64,000 nucleotides of DNA from Linnemannia schmuckeri. Its lineage: Eukaryota > Mortierellomycota > Mortierellomycetes > Mortierellales > Mortierellaceae. Shown here one piece after another: positions 1-8,092 of this stretch. The stretch covers positions 326,001-390,000 of the forward strand of contig JANATG010000017.1 in NCBI GenBank assembly GCA_029449235.1, written 5' to 3'. Each line of letters begins with the position of its first letter. The first letter of the stretch is position 1. A model generated the notes under the pieces. The model saw nothing but the letters and a program-made list of their open reading frames with translations. It ran no database searches and had not been told where the DNA came from. The translations under genes were made by a program, and so were the position numbers.

Positions 1-357
1 GCGGCCTGAGACATGCTCTACACGACTCGTATTTCAGAACTAGCACTTATGCTGCTGTTGTTTGTTGCTGTGGCAATTCGTCAACACCAGCAAAGGCACT
101 GTTCTTGTTGCCATATCTATTGGCTCACGTTCAATCTCGGCTATCTCAGGTCTGGTTCTGAATACCACCCAGCTTAGTTGTTTATTTGTCATACTACTCC
201 AAAACTCTAGTCTGGTTTCCTGTACATTATGGAGCAAAACTAAGTCAATGTTTCGACCAAGGACACATCATTTAGTCGGCAGTGACAAATACTTGTGCAA
301 TGGATATTAAAGTTGGTATGCATATAGTCATGTCTATTGCGAACTTATCTACTAAGT
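1..357. other. Region without a recognisable gene
   Basis: Only short, unconvincing open frames occur here on either strand. I see no domain, repeat or RNA gene. Confidence 0.5.
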
Positions 358-1129
358 TTAAAAATTATCGCCTGCGTAGTTGTCGGGATTCCCGACAACT
401 ACGCAGGCGATGGTGGTGGTCGCGATGGTAGCGGTTGCGGTTGTGGTCGTTGTTACTGATGACTGCGGATGCGCAGACATGGCTTGCGGAAGAGGCCTCG
501 GTTGGGGTTGAGACCGGGGCTGGGACTGGGGCTGGGACTGTGCAACTGTGGGGGCCCATCTTGGAGGCATTAGTGCTGCCATCGGCGCTGGAGCGAGTCT
601 TCGAGGAAAAGGAGGAGCAGGTTGCTCAGATTGGGATTGAATGCTGAAAGGAGTACGTACTGATAGAGTGGAAGCGAAACCATGACCATGTTCCCACGGA
701 AATGAGGATGATGATGGCATGCGAAAGCCAGCAAAGTCGGAGATGGAGGGACCCAGCCGGGCGATGAGATAGTCCAACTTGGACTCAATTCGGAAAGCAG
801 TCTCCTTGAAAACGTCCATGCCATAGTCAAACACGGTATCCCAATACATCATGGCTTGATCCAGGCGCTCAGCCGCTGTGCTCCGAAGTTCTTGCAGTTC
901 ACGTTCCATGCTTTCAAAGCTCCCAGGAAGCCTTCCCATTATCTGCCCTTGCCGAACGATGAGCCGCTGCTGATCCTGCAGAACCATCCTCACATTAGGA
1001 TGCATATCCTCGGGCAATGCCACATCCTGCGAGCTCAGCACATCCTTAACCTGCTCTTTGAAGGCCTCGAAAGCTGGCGTCCTAAGCACCCCGAAGGCCA
1101 GTAGAGGCGATTCAACTTCCTTGAAGCTG
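358..1129 (-). pseudogene. 5'-truncated ORF of unknown function
   Basis: The frame reads about 250 residues on the minus strand and starts without a Met, because it runs open into the DIRS/Tc1 junction near 1130. The annotated first residue is a GTG codon at 1089. The first ~110 residues look helical and amphipathic (a run around ERELQELRSTAAERLDQ) and the last ~90 are rich in Pro, Gln, Ser and Thr. The tail is encoded inside a perfect palindrome (368-410). The N-terminal part was probably lost when the DIRS element inserted. The charged helical part is reminiscent of C-terminal regions of fungal Crypton or Gcr1-type proteins, but this is a weak impression and I do not assign a function. Confidence 0.45.
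368..410. repeat. Perfect 43-bp palindrome
   Basis: Two 21-nt arms (TCGCCTGCGTAGTTGTCGGGA and its exact reverse complement, 21 nt each) are separated by a single T. It lies at the very 3' end of the truncated minus-strand ORF and encodes its last residues. Such a structure would form a long hairpin in RNA or a cruciform in DNA. A fold-back sequencing or cloning artefact is possible. Confidence 0.9.
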
Positions 1130-1131
1130 TA

Positions 1132-2419
1132 CAGTCCCCTCTAACAATGTATCATTGTAACAATTTAAAATACAAAAGTCAGTTTATTCAGGTTTCCTCG
1201 GGTTCCATAGCTGGTTTAGTAGGTGGTGGGGCCTCCTTTTGCTTCCAGCACCTTAGCTACTCTTTTATTCATCGATGCTATGCGATCTGTAATTACTTGT
1301 GGGGGGATGTTATCCCACTCCTCCAGAATGGCGGCAACCATTTCCTCCTTGCTGGTCGGCTGCCTTGGACGACTGTTAAGACGTCTCTTGAGGATCGACC
1401 AGATGTTTTCGATGGGATTGAGATCAGGAGAATTAGGTGGCCATAACATCTTTGGAACACCATTCTTCAGCCGCCAGTTTGTGGCGATTTTGCTTGTATG
1501 AATGGGCGCGTTATCCTCCATAAGAAGGGGGTTCTTTACTTGAGCCGCGAACCACCTCAGCTCATCCTCGTAGACAGTATCGACAAATCCTTGTGCTTTG
1601 TTGTTGTCGTTATCGAGAATGACCAGTCTTGATTTCTTTCCTCCAGCAATTGCTCCCCATACCTTGACAGTTGATCGACCGCTCCGGAGAAGTGGGCTAA
1701 TATTCTTGAGCAGATACTTCTCGTCCTTGGTGCGCCAGAGAAGGACTTTTCTGAAGTCTTTGCCTATTTCAAAGCAACACTCGTCAGTCCAGATGATCCT
1801 CTCCGAGTCAATCCATGTCCAATTGGCTTTATCATGGGCAAAGGTTAAACGAGCGGCTACATGCCTTGGCTCCAGACGAGGTTTCTTGACGGCAACGCGA
1901 CAAAATATCCCCTTTTTGTGGAGAATCTTGCGCACAGTGCATTTTGAGACTGGCTTGGGCGACATTCTGACTATCTCCTTAAGGCTGACGCGGTTGTTAT
2001 CGTTCACCCTGTTAAGGAGCTGCTCGACATCCTTCTCTTTAAGAATGGGTGGTCTTCCAGTTGGTTTTTTGGGAACAACGGTGCCTTCTTGCTCCCATTT
2101 TTTAATAATGGATAGGACTGTGGCAATGTGGAGATTGTGGGTTTTGGCAATAGTGGAAGGAGTCGCACCGGCTTCATAGGCCCCGATGATGCGACCCTTG
2201 AGCTCAAGAGAATGGTGCTTGGGCATTGTATATTGGGGGTGAAGTGGGATGGTGGTGGTGGAATGGTAGCATTGGAGAGGCTCCTTTTTCTTTTTATCGG
2301 AACGTTCGGAGGAGGTGATGGTGCTAGAATTTTCGAAAAAATAGTTCGTTTGAATTGGTCTTATGACCCTATTCATTGTTATTCTATTCCTTACAATGAT
2401 ACATTGTTAGAGGGGACTG
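1132..2419 (-). mobile_element. Complete Tc1/mariner element, copy 1
   Basis: The 1288-bp element has perfect 29-bp terminal inverted repeats (1132-1160 and 2391-2419, starting CAGTCCCCTCTAAC) and is flanked by TA on both sides (1130-1131, 2420-2421), the target duplication of the superfamily. It carries one transposase gene on the minus strand. It sits about two bases inside the left tip of the DIRS relic, so it arrived after that element. Confidence 0.97.
1216..2226 (-). CDS. Tc1-family DD34E transposase, intact
   Basis: The 336-residue protein is the usual Tc1 length when translated from the Met of MPKHHSLELKGR; the frame is open 50 codons further upstream, but that part overlaps the terminal repeat. 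Residues ~1-50 form the first helix-turn-helix (GRIIGAYEAGATPSTIAKTH), followed by a GRP motif (PTGRPP) and a second DNA-binding helix set (VRKILHKKGI). The catalytic residues are visible in WTDE, EDNAPIHT and PDLNPIENIW, with 34 residues between the second Asp and the Glu. It cuts and pastes its own element at TA sites in the nucleus. No disrupting mutation is seen, so it could be active. Confidence 0.95.
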   Translation of the reverse strand: MPKHHSLELKGRIIGAYEAGATPSTIAKTHNLHIATVLSIIKKWEQEGTVVPKKPTGRPPILKEKDVEQLLNRVNDNNRVSLKEIVRMSPKPVSKCTVRKILHKKGIFCRVAVKKPRLEPRHVAARLTFAHDKANWTWIDSERIIWTDECCFEIGKDFRKVLLWRTKDEKYLLKNISPLLRSGRSTVKVWGAIAGGKKSRLVILDNDNNKAQGFVDTVYEDELRWFAAQVKNPLLMEDNAPIHTSKIATNWRLKNGVPKMLWPPNSPDLNPIENIWSILKRRLNSRPRQPTSKEEMVAAILEEWDNIPPQVITDRIASMNKRVAKVLEAKGGPTTY

Positions 2420-2584
2420 TACTTCAAGAGAGGGAAATCCACTTCATGTCTAACGTGACGATCTTTATTTTCTCAGCAAATCCAAAGACAAAAGGAAAAA
2501 AAGAGCAGTACATAGAACCTCACCACCTTTTCGCTGGAACTTTCTCCGCGAGCTCTCAGCATTTTTTCCTACTAAAAGACCCTC

Positions 2585-3506
2585 ATGAACAATGCTTCCC
2601 TTCCCCAACCCGACCTTGGCTCGATGGTGGCCAGGTTGGCTCAGCAGGTTGACACTCTCACACAAGAGATCACTGTCCTTCGTTCCCTGCAACTGCAGTC
2701 CACAGGATCTACCGATCCCACCCTCATTCGTCAAAACGACTCCTTTGCCTTTGAACCTTCCCAGCAGCTCCTTAAAGCTGGGACCTATTACAGAGGCGAC
2801 GATGGTGTATCTAAATGCACCTTCCTCGAGTCGCTCTTCTTGTCACCCCTCTCTGCCGATGAGAAGAAAGCTGTGGCCGCTTCCAGCCACTCCATGTTGG
2901 GCGTGGACTACTCCCCTCCCCAAGTTCCAGAAGGCGTCACCCTTCAGGGTGACCATAAGCTGTGGGACTCCCAGCTCCGCGATGTCCAGTACCAAGCGGG
3001 CCAGACCCTTAAATGGCTCGATTATTACATGCATGCCCAAGCACAAGCACAGGATCCTCACAATGGTTCCGATCCGTCCCAACTTTCATTTTTGGTCGCC
3101 TTTCGCCGGAACTACATCGATTTCATCTCTTGTCTGTCCTGTGGCCACCTATCAGTGCTATGTGGCACAGCTCGCCTCTTCAACTCTTACCAGCGTCAAG
3201 CACCCCTTTTTGGATCAGACCTTCAACCCTTTGATTCGATACATTCTCGATTTCAACCAGGCTGCCTCCTCGGACACGATCGGCCGCCACATTACCAAGG
3301 TATCCGACCTTCTTCCTTTGCCTCCGGGCATGGAAAAGGCCCCTTCTGGTCGCTCTCTCGGCTCTTCCCTGGCCATTGAGCATGGTGCTACCTCTGACGA
3401 AGTGCAGGCCCAAGGCTTTTGGGCGCACTCGGCGACGTATGATTCTTTCTATCGCTTGTCTCGCCGGTCCGTCAAGAACTTGACCCAGATCACGCTGGCC
3501 GGCTAG
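2585..3506 (+). pseudogene. DIRS gag-like ORF fused to the tyrosine recombinase tail
   Basis: The frame starts at ATG 2585 (MNNASLPQPDLGSMVARLAQ) and reads a gag-like protein whose N-terminus contains a probable coiled coil (LAQQVDTLTQEITVLRSLQL). Around 3125-3145 the sense reading moves by one base into the frame that ends at 3506, which indicates a frameshift. From about residue 260 the product is the C-terminus of a DIRS tyrosine recombinase (EHGATSDEVQAQGFWAHSAT, then YDSFYRLSRRS with the likely nucleophile Tyr). The gag-to-recombinase junction near 3370 implies an internal deletion of the polymerase region. It is probably a non-autonomous derivative. Confidence 0.75.
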
Positions 3507-3517
3507 TTAGCTGGAGC

Positions 3518-3622
3518 GACATGAAGTGGGTTTCCCTCTCTTGAAGTACAATGTCTCTTTTCGCCGAGGACTTGTCCGACGGCTCATAAACATTGTACGA
3601 GATGGGAAACCCACTTCATGTC
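3518..3622. repeat. DIRS internal complementary region
   Basis: Bases 3518-3549 are the reverse complement of the left element tip (2419-2450, near-perfect). Bases 3552-3622 are the exact reverse complement of the right tip once the solo LTR and one target copy are removed. In DIRS replication this region is thought to guide joining of the two ends into a circle. Its agreement with a right tip split by an insertion shows that the solo LTR came later. Confidence 0.88.
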
Positions 3623-3768
3623 CCACCCATCCCACCCCATTCAGTTTAGTTTCTACCTCGCAAGTTCCTACGCGGATGGTGAGGTTCTATGTACTGCTCT
3701 TTTTTTCCTTTTGTCTTTGGATTTGCTGAGAAAATAAAGATCGTCACGTTAGACATGAAGTGGGTTTC

Positions 3769-4104
3769 TGTCACAGAGATGGACATCTCTGTCCTCAATT
3801 TTTAATTCTAGAAATCGTTCCCTCACGTGACCACTCGCCCTGGTTCGATTCCCGCAACGACCAGAAATTTCCGACATGGTCAACTGACCTTCTCCTACGA
3901 CGCGAAGATTACTAAGCAAGATCTAGAATTATCTCTACCACACATATATATATACAATAGTAGCACATAGCAATAAAGACAACTCTTGTTCTAGGAAAAA
4001 CCCTCATTTAGCCAAAATCCCTTCTAGCACACCTCTGACCTCCGACCCTGACCCTCTTCCTCTCCGTCCGACACTCCGATAAACTTACACCAAGTTTATT
4101 ACAG
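3769..4104. repeat. Solo LTR (336 bp) with 5-bp target duplication
   Basis: The sequence begins TGTCACAGAG and ends TTTATTACA, so it has the TG...CA termini of an LTR, and GTTTC occurs immediately on both sides (3764-3768, 4105-4109). It contains a TATA-like run (3944-3952) followed by AATAAA (3971-3976), as expected for the U3-R part of an LTR. An 11-bp perfect match to the tRNA gene B-box consensus (GGTTCGATTCC, 3842-3852) lies inside, but no A-box or tRNA fold accompanies it. It is left after recombination between the two LTRs of a full element. No internal sequence identifies the family. Confidence 0.88.
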
Positions 4105-4163
4105 TTTCCCATCTCGTACAATGTTTATGAGCCGTCGGACAAGTCCTCGGCGAAAAGAGACAA

Positions 4164-5082
4164 AAGTCACATCCACCTAAACTGAGATTGGGGAGGTTCA
4201 GCAGTTGAAATATTTGAAATTGTTTGAATCGATTGGGAAAGCGACTGAAGCTTTCATCCAAAAAAGAAATGATGGTGTGCAACTGGACAGGTCCAGAGTC
4301 AGCCACAAAACCTTTTTTTTTGTCGACGGAATATTCAATGGAAAAATCAACTCAGGAGCACTTTCCTCAGTCGGAATCTCGGTCAAAAAAAGCATATATT
4401 CTTTCCTCCCTCCATAGTGACCTGATATTCATGGTATCTGATACCCTGATACTTCACATCCTTAATACCCCATGGCACCATGGACCCAGTGGCAATCCGG
4501 CTGAGTGACCTCATGCTTCGATTGAAGCAAATCCAATTTAGGAAACCCTCCAAGTCCTGCCGGATACACTACCCTTTTTAAGACTCAGTCGATTTTTTTT
4601 TTGAATTTTTGAAAAGCTGCTAAACCTCCCTATTACATGTCATTTGTGCACATTGCCTATGGTCAAAAAAACAGACCAATTCCAGGCCCGACATAACACG
4701 AGTTTATTATGTTCAAGAAATTGGATCTACGCCGTGTAGTGCACAGCTCCGAACATTTATTAAAAGACGTCCCAGGCTTGTTTTTAGAATCGCGCTGCCG
4801 CGCATCCAGAATATTATGCAATATAATCTTCAGGGTCCCAGTACGAGAATGCAGGGCCGGCGCCTCCTTATGGCCTTGTTCATTTTGTATGTTCTACAAA
4901 TACCTCCTCTATTCGTGCCTGTTCAATTTTACATGGGCCTACTGCACCTTTTATTTTTGAACCATTTTTATATGTATTAATTGACCCTAGTGAGAAAGGT
5001 CTTTCTAGAGTATTATTCTAGTAACAAGTGCCCCGAACGACTATCCTGACTCCCATCCAACTCGATCATATCCACCTATGAA
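4164..5082. other. Intergenic sequence, no gene recognised
   Basis: No open frame longer than about 95 codons and no recognisable protein similarity. The 3' end of the minus-strand F-box gene lies beyond its right border. Confidence 0.5.
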
Positions 5083-5154
5083 ATGAACGAATGTGGTTGG
5101 TACTCTGAAGAGTACGTCACAAAATCTTGTCCCCCTTCCCACCCCCCAGCCACC
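5083..5154. repeat. Direct repeat flanking the F-box gene, left copy
   Basis: About 73 bp are roughly 80% identical, in the same orientation, to 7337-7409. Shared blocks include GTACGT(C/G)ACAAAATC and CCCCCTTCCC. The right copy is ~240 bp upstream of the F-box start codon, so the left copy may be the promoter remnant of a lost tandem gene copy. Confidence 0.7.
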
Positions 5155-5220
5155 TCATGTCGCGAACTAAGTCGGCTCCTCTCCCTGTCCACTGGCTAAG
5201 GACCGCCACTGCCCTAGCTA

Positions 5221-7095
5221 TTAAAGACCAAGACCCAACGAGGTCTTCTTGGTGGCATGGACGACGTCTGGCCTCAGTTTCTGAAAATACTCCCTCAGTT
5301 CTGCCCGACGCACATTGTACTCAACATACGTCATCGTATCCACATGGAGCCCACGCATAATCTTCAGCTTGGGCCAATTCACCGCCATCCAGTTCAGTTC
5401 CGCCTTTCCAATCCTATGGTCCAATCCCTCAAACCCAAACACCTCCAGATCCTTCAACCCCGCTAGTCGTCCCAGTCCAGACTCGAGCGACAACTCCAAG
5501 GTGTTGGGGATAGGCCCATCGTACTGCAAGTACTTGATCTCATCAACTGTATAGTAGGGGGGCTCGTCCAATTGATGGAGACGATAGTTCCTATACTCGT
5601 GCCCAAAGCAGAGTGTCTTGAGTGAAGTCCATTGTCCGATTCGGCCGAGGATCGCTTGCTGATGTTCCCAACTCTCCGCAAGCCGCTCCACTGCAAGCCG
5701 TTCCTCACCCTCGAGGGAGTCCCTACTGTAAAGTCGCCCTGAGGCTGCAAGAGGATCCACCACCTTCTGCTCCTCTACAGTCAGACGGTTGACTCCTACA
5801 ATCTGGCATCGGAACACCGTCATCTGAGCGCACACCCACGGTCTCACCAATATACTCTGTACCTCCATCTTATGATGAATTGCGTCCAGTTCTTCCAGGT
5901 CGAGACAGGTCTCCAGCATCTCGCACACAGAATCGGGCTGCAGCTGAACCCCGTCAACGGGGTGGATAGAAAACCCGTCATAAGTTTGACGAAACACCCT
6001 CAGTTGCCTGCAATGCTTCCCAGCGGCCTTGGCGATTTTCATGCTATTTCTATCAACAACAAGCGTCGTCAGACACGGCAGCCGGGGAATCAACAGCATC
6101 GCCGCCCAGTAGTCCTCGACGGATAACAGGGGAGAGATGTGGTAAAGTTCCTTTAGCTGACTCGGCCTGCTCTTCGAGAGCCTAACTAGCTCGGTGCCCA
6201 TCCAGCCGTCCAGATGGAATGCCCCAATCGTCAGCGAGACAAGACCCGGAAGATTCTCCAACAGATTGTGCATGGTTCCGCTGCCCACCGTTGACTTGTG
6301 CAGGTCAAGCCGTTCAAGTTGATGGGACGTTGGCAGGAGGTAGTTGGATCCGCCCGATGTCAGACTCGTGCCCAAAGATCGCAGTTTTGGAAGGGCAATT
6401 AAAATATCGGAGAGGTCAAGATGGTCTGGGCTATAGTCGAGCTCCTCCAGATCGCGCAGAATCGCCAGACTGGCGCGGGAAAAGGATGATGAGACCATGG
6501 CCAGTTCAGAGATGTCCTTGCACAGAACCAACTGCCGCAGCCTTGCATTCTTTCGAACCAGCAGCCAAATATGCTGGACCAGATTCCAGCCATCTAACAG
6601 ACGCACCTGTCCATTCAAGTCGCCTTGACCTTGGCCTCGATTCGCAGGGAGGATCGATTGAAGGTGTTCCTCAAAGATGGGCGAAATCAACGATTCAGGT
6701 ATCATCCCTCCTTGTTCCTCCCCGGAAGGATCGTTGTAGGGACGGCGGAGGTCCAGGAACCTGATCCTGAGCGAACGCAGGTTCGTGCAGGTTCCTGCGC
6801 TGCTGGCGGCGGCAATAAGGTGAGGGCTGGACACGTCCAGTTCGCGGATGTGATGTCCATACTTGACAAATAGGTCGCGAAGCCGCTGGTCGTCGGCCTC
6901 TGTCCAAATGCCAGTCGTGCTGTCTTGCTTCAGTACCTTGTGCCAGCTGTAGGAGTGGTCGTAGATGGCACTCCAGAGTCGAGGGATGAGGGGGGGCTTC
7001 CACGAGGATGCAAGCTGGATGCAGACAAGGAGCTGCGGTGGGTCAAGGTAGTCTCCGACATTGCGGATGATCTCCCATGGGAGAGGGCAGGCCAT
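5221..7095 (-). CDS. F-box protein with leucine-rich repeat-like region
   Basis: The product is 624 residues from the Met of MACPLPWEIIRNVGDYLDPP; the frame is open 31 codons further upstream, but this Met begins the F-box directly. Residues ~3-45 fit an F-box (LPWEIIRNVGDYL...LVCIQLASSWKPPLIPRLW), which binds Skp1 in SCF ubiquitin ligases. Residues ~90-590 show irregular repeated Leu-rich segments (LRSLRIRFLDL, LRQLVLCKDISEL, LRDLEELDYSPDHLDLSDIL), typical of substrate-binding LRR fans. It is a single exon and has no stop or shift. Such proteins form very large families in Mortierella-like fungi. The substrate is unknown. The gene stands between diverged direct repeats, which suggests past tandem duplication. 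Confidence 0.85.
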   Translation of the reverse strand: MACPLPWEIIRNVGDYLDPPQLLVCIQLASSWKPPLIPRLWSAIYDHSYSWHKVLKQDSTTGIWTEADDQRLRDLFVKYGHHIRELDVSSPHLIAAASSAGTCTNLRSLRIRFLDLRRPYNDPSGEEQGGMIPESLISPIFEEHLQSILPANRGQGQGDLNGQVRLLDGWNLVQHIWLLVRKNARLRQLVLCKDISELAMVSSSFSRASLAILRDLEELDYSPDHLDLSDILIALPKLRSLGTSLTSGGSNYLLPTSHQLERLDLHKSTVGSGTMHNLLENLPGLVSLTIGAFHLDGWMGTELVRLSKSRPSQLKELYHISPLLSVEDYWAAMLLIPRLPCLTTLVVDRNSMKIAKAAGKHCRQLRVFRQTYDGFSIHPVDGVQLQPDSVCEMLETCLDLEELDAIHHKMEVQSILVRPWVCAQMTVFRCQIVGVNRLTVEEQKVVDPLAASGRLYSRDSLEGEERLAVERLAESWEHQQAILGRIGQWTSLKTLCFGHEYRNYRLHQLDEPPYYTVDEIKYLQYDGPIPNTLELSLESGLGRLAGLKDLEVFGFEGLDHRIGKAELNWMAVNWPKLKIMRGLHVDTMTYVEYNVRRAELREYFQKLRPDVVHATKKTSLGLGL

Positions 7096-7336
7096 TGTGC
7101 GATGTTGTCTGGTGAGGGGAGAAATGTGAGAGGAGGTGTATGTGTTTGTCTGTGCGGCAAAACAAATAAAAAAACACGAATGGAACACGGCGGGCGTGCG
7201 CCCCCTGCCCTGGTGGCGAATTTCTCAAAAATCCATTCTTTTCAATGGTACGTATGTAAGGTCTATGGTATACAGCCTTCAGAATAGCCCAACAACTGAA
7301 ACGTGACTTGGTGGTGTCTGAATGAGAGCCAACAAA

Positions 7337-7409
7337 ATGGACGAACGTGATTGGTCCTCTGAGTGTACGTGACAAAATCCAGTCCCCCTTCCCGCCTCTC
7401 AGCCGCCAA
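7337..7409. repeat. Direct repeat flanking the F-box gene, right copy
   Basis: Partner of 5083-5154. It lies upstream of the minus-strand F-box gene and may be part of its promoter. Confidence 0.7.
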
Positions 7410-7586
7410 GATAGGGTTAAGGGGTAAGGATCCGTAACATTCTCATTGACATTCAGTCAGATTTAATTCTGGGAGGATTTACGGAGTATATCCCGTGCAA
7501 GCTTTCGTCCACATGCTGCCGATCCAGAAGTGTGGGTAACTGTGCAAAGATATAAGGTAGTTTCTACGTCACAATTTGACTGGAAA

Positions 7587-8092
7587 TAGTGTCTCTCATC
7601 GAATATTCGACTCCGTGCTAAAACCAGAGGTCTGGTCTGATGTTTGTTTTTGGTTAGACCCTGTCAGCTACAGAGGATTTGCTTAACAAAATACTCATAA
7701 TTGACAAGGAACTAACCAAAAACAGCAACAGACCAGGCAGACCTCTGGCTACAGTCTATTTCGCAGAATGCTCCATTTTCCATAGGAGATGTGGAGCATT
7801 CTACTGAATTGAAATATATAAGGGTGTTATTCACTCCGATGACATATCTTAAATCCTAGTAGAGTTCGTAAAGGTTACAAGGCATATGATCCGTAAATCC
7901 AAGCAGAAATAGTGCTTGAGTGAATAACACCCTTATATATTTCAATTCAGTTAAATACTCCACATCTCTTATGGAAAGTGGGGCATTCTGCGAAATAGAC
8001 TGTAGAACAATGTAAAAATTTCGAATCGAATATTCGAATCGACGAATTTACACGGGTTTAGCACGGGTTCGAATATTCGATGAGAAACACTA
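7587..8092. mobile_element. hAT-like MITE, interrupted by a second MITE
   Basis: The ends are inverted copies of each other: TAGTGTCTCTCATCGAATAT at 7587 and the complement of TAGTGTTTCTCATCGAATAT ending at 8092, continuing with a shared CCGTGCTAAA block. The same TAGTG(T/A)TTCTCA terminus and ATATTCGA motif occur at the ends of the complete hAT element at 55618-59956, so that family probably mobilised this one. I do not find an 8-bp duplication. The right end abuts the inverted repeat of the piggyBac element. It encodes nothing. Confidence 0.75.
7752..8002. mobile_element. 251-bp MITE nested in the hAT-like MITE
   Basis: Long terminal inverted repeats (~87 bp, a few mismatches, starting CAGTCTATTTCGCAGAATG) face each other and are flanked by TA (7750-7751, 8003-8004). 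The TA duplication suggests a Tc1/mariner or pogo-type source. The terminal motif ACTGAATT(G/A)AAATATAT is also seen in the inverted repeats of the pogo-like element at 14104-22123. Confidence 0.85.

Larger units (their letters stand above)
2420..4163 (+). mobile_element. DIRS-like retrotransposon relic, internally deleted
   Basis: It has the architecture of DIRS elements. Inverted repeats of 87 bp (2439-2525 and 3677-3763) match perfectly, and an internal complementary region (3518-3622) is the reverse complement of the left tip joined to the right tip. The right tip itself is displaced to 4105-4163 by a solo LTR inserted at 3769-4104. The left tip is interrupted by the Tc1 element: two bases of it lie left of 1130. 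No target duplication is expected for DIRS. Reverse transcriptase, RNase H and most of the tyrosine recombinase are missing. Confidence 0.88.

Noticed and set aside
3842..3852. Possible tRNA gene inside the solo LTR
   Set aside because: Only the B-box consensus matches; there is no A-box, acceptor stem or anticodon arm around it.
4085..4508. Small protein-coding genes near 4.1-4.5 kb
   Set aside because: Frames are short, overlap one another on both strands and show no domain or splice pattern.
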